From Melioribacteraceae bacterium (GTDB lineage: Bacteria > Bacteroidota > Ignavibacteria > Ignavibacteriales > Melioribacteraceae), in the NCBI GenBank assembly GCA_027036655.1, contig JALWEC010000275.1, positions 1 to 10,738 on the forward strand: a stretch of 10,738 nucleotides of DNA. The letters are read 5' to 3'. Below the pieces are notes generated by a model that saw only the letters and a list, made by a program, of their open reading frames with translations, did no database searches and had not been told where the DNA came from. Both the position numbers and the translations under genes were made by a program. Each line of letters begins with the position of its first letter. The first letter of the stretch is position 1. Positions 8,366 to 10,738 of this stretch are shown here, piece by piece.

Positions 8366-9766
8366 TTATTTCAGCAGCATCATCTTTTTTGTCGCGCTGA
8401 ACTGTTTCCCGCCGGAACTTGCCGTTAGCGTGTAAAAATAAATTCCGGAAGAAATATTGCGCAATGTATTATCTGCGTTAAAACGTATCTGATGTTGTCC
8501 CGAGTTTTCATAACCGTTAACCAAAGTCGCAATCTCATTTCCGAGAATATCGTAAACTTTCAAAGTTACAAATCCTTCGCTCGGAATTTCATATTTAATC
8601 AGGGTTGAAGGATTTCCTCCGCTCGATTTTGAAAACGGATTCGGGAAATTCTGTTCCAGTCTGAAATTATCGACTGTCGGGGTCGCGTCGTTAACTCCGA
8701 CAAGCGGGTTATTGGCAAACGCGGCAAGCGAATTTGCTATTACCGTTCCGCCGTTTACCGATTTAACATTGTTAACCTGAACAATGTACATTGAATCGGG
8801 AAAATTAGCCGAACAAGTCAGCTCGACCTTTTTGTTATCGCCGTTATAACCTACCGAAGCCGCCGTTATGTTCACATCCGAGTTGAACAAATCGTAATTT
8901 GCCGCAACGTCTCCGGTGGAAGGATCAACCTCGTCGTTAAACTCAACAACAAATTTGTAAGGAGCAACCGTTTCCGCTTTAACAACGATGAAAGAATCCG
9001 CATTGTAAAAACGATCTGCAAATTCCGGATGATCAATGTAAGGATTTCTGTTGTGCTGAAAACTGTAAACCACGTTGTTTCTTCTTCTCTCAAAATTATC
9101 GGGCGGGTCTTCTCTGTTCCATTTAAGTAACGTTGAAAGTTTACCGAAATAAGGAGTGTAAGTTTGCGTGCCGGTGTAATCAACAAGAATAAGTTCAAGC
9201 GAACTTGGAGCGGAATACCGAGTAACCATATAAAACATCATTCTCGCAACGTCCCCTTTTATTGCGGGGCGAGGTTCCCAAGATGTGGAAGTGTAATGAC
9301 ACTCGGTTGGAACGGTCCCATTGTCAAAATACTGCTGTCCGCCGTCGTCAAAATCTTTTGTGCCTCGCGCCGAGTTTGTGGATATATCACAGGCTTTAAG
9401 GTGATGACAATCGGTGTAAGCCGTATCACTGCTGTTTGGAAATCCATGTGATTTTGCCCAAACATGCTCTCGGTTCCAGCCGTTTCCGCCATCGTATTCG
9501 GCCGGACCATTAACCGAATAGCCTGTGTAAATGAGAATCACGTTGTCGGGATTATTAGGGTCTCTATCGGCAACCGTTAATATATTCCAAACGTCGGTAG
9601 AGCTTGAAGAATAAGGATAACGCGTGTGTCCCTTAATCATATTGTGCAAGGTTGATTTCAAAGCGTCGCCGAAAAGCCCGTCTGTAACGGAATAATCGTA
9701 CTGCGCTTGAATGGAACTCCGGAGAAAGAAAACTCCGAAAACAAAAAGTAATAAATATCGTTTCAT
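8366..9766 (-). CDS. Secreted endonuclease I with a type IX secretion C-terminal sorting domain
   Basis: A 466-residue exported nuclease. A signal peptide (MKRYLLLFVFGVFFLRSSIQA, cleavage probably after Ala21) precedes an endonuclease I domain (EndA/Vvn family, about 25-250). Its beta-beta-alpha metal motif is visible: GWNREHVWAKSHG with Glu100 and catalytic His101, DCHHLKACD (120-127), and NSARG with metal-ligand Asn131. Also typical are KGDVARMMFYMVTRY (170-184), LKWNREDPPDNFERRRNN and NRNPYIDHPEF. Residues about 258-350 look like a beta-sandwich of the SbsA/Ig-like type found in surface proteins. Residues 367-466 form a Por/type IX sorting domain, with EQNFPNPF, IPSEGFVTLKVYDILGNEI and GIYFYTLT leading to a Lys-rich end. 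It should degrade extracellular DNA or RNA for nutrients. AAGGA (9771-9775) sits 4 bases before the ATG. It is a single-gene unit. Confidence 0.94.
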   Translation of the reverse strand: MKRYLLLFVFGVFFLRSSIQAQYDYSVTDGLFGDALKSTLHNMIKGHTRYPYSSSSTDVWNILTVADRDPNNPDNVILIYTGYSVNGPAEYDGGNGWNREHVWAKSHGFPNSSDTAYTDCHHLKACDISTNSARGTKDFDDGGQQYFDNGTVPTECHYTSTSWEPRPAIKGDVARMMFYMVTRYSAPSSLELILVDYTGTQTYTPYFGKLSTLLKWNREDPPDNFERRRNNVVYSFQHNRNPYIDHPEFADRFYNADSFIVVKAETVAPYKFVVEFNDEVDPSTGDVAANYDLFNSDVNITAASVGYNGDNKKVELTCSANFPDSMYIVQVNNVKSVNGGTVIANSLAAFANNPLVGVNDATPTVDNFRLEQNFPNPFSKSSGGNPSTLIKYEIPSEGFVTLKVYDILGNEIATLVNGYENSGQHQIRFNADNTLRNISSGIYFYTLTASSGGKQFSATKKMMLLK

Positions 9767-10270
9767 AACATCCTTCTAAATTATTGTTGATTTAAAATAA
9801 AAAATTTCAAGAAAACTTGGCGTGATTTAAAACGAAGATAAATGCATCGGTTAAATGATTAATATATTTCGTTAAATCCAATCAATAAAATGTGATTTTT
9901 TTAATAATTAGACAAATAAATCCGCACATTTTGTTTCCATTCTCTTAAAAAGTATTTTTCCGATACAAGTTAAAATAAGCGACATATTTTCCTAAATAGA
10001 ATCAAGCGGATTTGTTAACAACCGTCTTGTGCCGAAACGCGAATCGTTTCAATTCTAATAACTGTATGCGAATCCGGAAAAGACGAACTTCGAAAGCGGT
10101 TCGGTAATGTGCGCACAAATACTATTCTAAGAGAGGTAAATATTTCAAGATTGGAAATTTACGCAATATCCCTAAAAGAAATAGGATGGAATAAATTCAA
10201 CTGCTTCGCAGTTTGTTTTTTACGGTGTCTTGAATGCCTTAGGCTGACAGTATTTTATTTAAATTTTTGC

Positions 10271-10423
10271 GTTATTGCGAGGAGCGGAGTGACGTGGTTA
10301 CTCCAAAGCGGACTCACTGAAAAATACGCGGATGCCGAAGATTCAGCAACGGTTTAATAGCCAAGGTTGAATCGTAGTGAGATTGCCACGACAATCCACT
10401 ATCGGGAATTATCTCGCAATGAC
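10271..10423. mobile_element. Second short element with inverted ends (ATTGCGAG type)
   Basis: GTTATTGCGAG (10271-10281) and CTCGCAATGAC (10413-10423) are inverted copies matching at 10 of 11 positions. Inside, GACGTGG near the left end matches, inverted, the CCACGAC near the right end, with TTACTCC and GATTGCC beside them less well conserved. The GCGAGGAGCGGAGTGACGTGG sequence resembles a short dispersed repeat seen in many bacterial genomes. It has no coding capacity. It lies 80 bases beyond the stop of the DHH gene. Copy number cannot be judged from here. Confidence 0.5.
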
Positions 10424-10459
10424 TTTTGTTTTTTCGGTTGTAATCCGCCAACGTGTTTA

Positions 10460-10490
10460 TTTGCCCTTCGTACGCCGTACGCAAAGCAAA
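10460..10490 (-). terminator. Stem-loop just after the DHH phosphoesterase gene
   Basis: On the minus strand, 14-base arms (10490-10477 and 10473-10460) pair with one G-A mismatch and two G-U pairs around a GGC loop. The wobble pairs are mismatches on the plus strand, so the RNA of the minus strand, the transcript of the DHH gene, is the one that folds. It begins 12 bases after the stop. No T-tract follows, so it may be a 3'-end stabilising hairpin rather than an intrinsic terminator. Confidence 0.4.
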
Positions 10491-10502
10491 TTGAACCATT
10501 CC

Positions 10503-10738
10503 TTACTTATCGTACTTGAGATATTCTACCGCTTTCTCTATAACTTTCGGCATATATTCGTCTATACTTTTACCGTCCAAACGAGAACCTGCAGCGTTTA
10601 TATGTCCCCCGCCGCCGAATTCACCGGCAAGTTTGTTCATCGGAATGCTCCCGCGCGAACGGTAGCTGACTTTAAAGCCGTTCTCAAACTCCAGAAAAAA
10701 GAGACCGATTCTAACTCCCTCAAGCGTAAGCGTGTATG
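10503..10738 (-). CDS. DHH/DHHA1-family phosphoesterase (NrnA-like), C-terminal end only
   Basis: The last 77 codons of a gene that enters from the right edge. The visible protein, YTLTLEGVRIGLFFLEFENG onward, has the C-terminal DHHA1 signature: VSYRSRGSIPMNKLAGEF followed by GGGGHINAAG (41-50), the glycine-rich loop and histidine that bind the nucleotide substrate. A short helical tail (DEYMPKVIEKAVEYLKYDK) ends it. This arrangement fits the NrnA type of bifunctional oligoribonuclease and pAp phosphatase, a cytoplasmic manganese enzyme. Other DHH proteins share the motif and the catalytic DHH domain lies outside the window, so the exact subfamily is a probable rather than certain call. The stop is TAA at 10505-10503, followed by a hairpin. 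Confidence 0.85.
   Translation of the reverse strand, partial: YTLTLEGVRIGLFFLEFENGFKVSYRSRGSIPMNKLAGEFGGGGHINAAGSRLDGKSIDEYMPKVIEKAVEYLKYDK

Larger units (their letters stand above)
9767..10502. other. Long intergenic region upstream of the endonuclease gene
   Basis: 736 bases without a convincing gene. From 9767 to about 10020 it is very AT-rich and must hold the endonuclease promoter, though I could not pick a good match. A 6-bp hairpin, GAAACG/CGTTTC, lies at 10034-10050. A small open frame at 10109-10357 runs into the inverted-repeat element and looks non-coding. The element itself occupies 10271-10423, and a hairpin at 10460-10490 belongs to the end of the next gene. No tRNA or recognised structured RNA was seen. 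Confidence 0.7.

Noticed and set aside
10020..10130. Possible tRNA or small structured RNA in the GC-richer patch
   Set aside because: There is a 6-bp hairpin and some TTCGA-like text, but no acceptor stem, anticodon arm and T-arm in register.
10109..10357. 82-codon plus-strand open frame in the long spacer
   Set aside because: No ribosome binding site at a good distance, a Cys-rich composition unlike the neighbours, and its last third lies inside the inverted-repeat element; it looks like chance.
10314..10499. 61-codon minus-strand open frame
   Set aside because: It covers part of the inverted-repeat element and the post-stop hairpin of the DHH gene, and has no recognisable motif.
7796..10502. 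A defence island or new mobile system around the secreted nuclease
   Set aside because: The nuclease has a signal peptide and sorting domain, so it acts outside the cell; no toxin, restriction, retron or CRISPR gene accompanies it.

Overview
The window looks like a chromosomal housekeeping stretch from a bacterium of the Bacteroidota/Chlorobiota/Ignavibacteriota group. Three things point there: a secreted endonuclease I that ends in a type IX secretion (Por) sorting domain, F1 ATP synthase beta and epsilon genes standing as a separate two-gene unit (the arrangement known as atp2 in Chlorobium), and AT-rich spacers with TAnnTTTR-type promoter candidates. Ignavibacteria is my best guess within the group, but no marker gene here settles it.

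Bases 1-4954 (+ strand) are the distal end of a complex I operon: the C-terminal three quarters of nuoL, complete nuoM, complete nuoN, and an unrecognised 88-codon gene with its own good ribosome binding site. A clear intrinsic terminator (4978-5014) ends the operon. NuoL, M and N are the three antiporter-like proton-pumping subunits, and all keep the key lysine, glutamate and histidine residues. The short convergent spacer (4955-5234) holds the nuo terminator, a REP-like hairpin, and a second strong hairpin that ends the opposing atp unit.

Bases 5235-7795 (- strand) hold, in transcription order, a NarL/FixJ-type response regulator with a TTG start, then atpD (F1 beta) and atpC (F1 epsilon), the last two coupled by a one-base stop/start overlap. 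The proton-motive force made by the nuo product is used by the ATP synthase to which atpD and atpC contribute. The other ATP synthase genes are not in the window, and no sensor kinase for the regulator is present.

Bases 7796-10738 are looser. A 211-bp element with imperfect inverted ends (7836-8046) lies just upstream of the regulator gene. The secreted endonuclease I gene (8366-9766, - strand) is followed by a perfect 15-bp palindrome. A 736-base non-coding spacer contains a second, 153-bp element with inverted ends. The window closes inside the C-terminal end of a DHH/DHHA1 phosphoesterase gene (- strand). I see no tRNA, rRNA, CRISPR array, complete insertion sequence or defence system. The less explained items are the small gene in the nuo operon, the inverted-repeat elements, and a 12-codon ORF behind a strong ribosome binding site at the atpC end.
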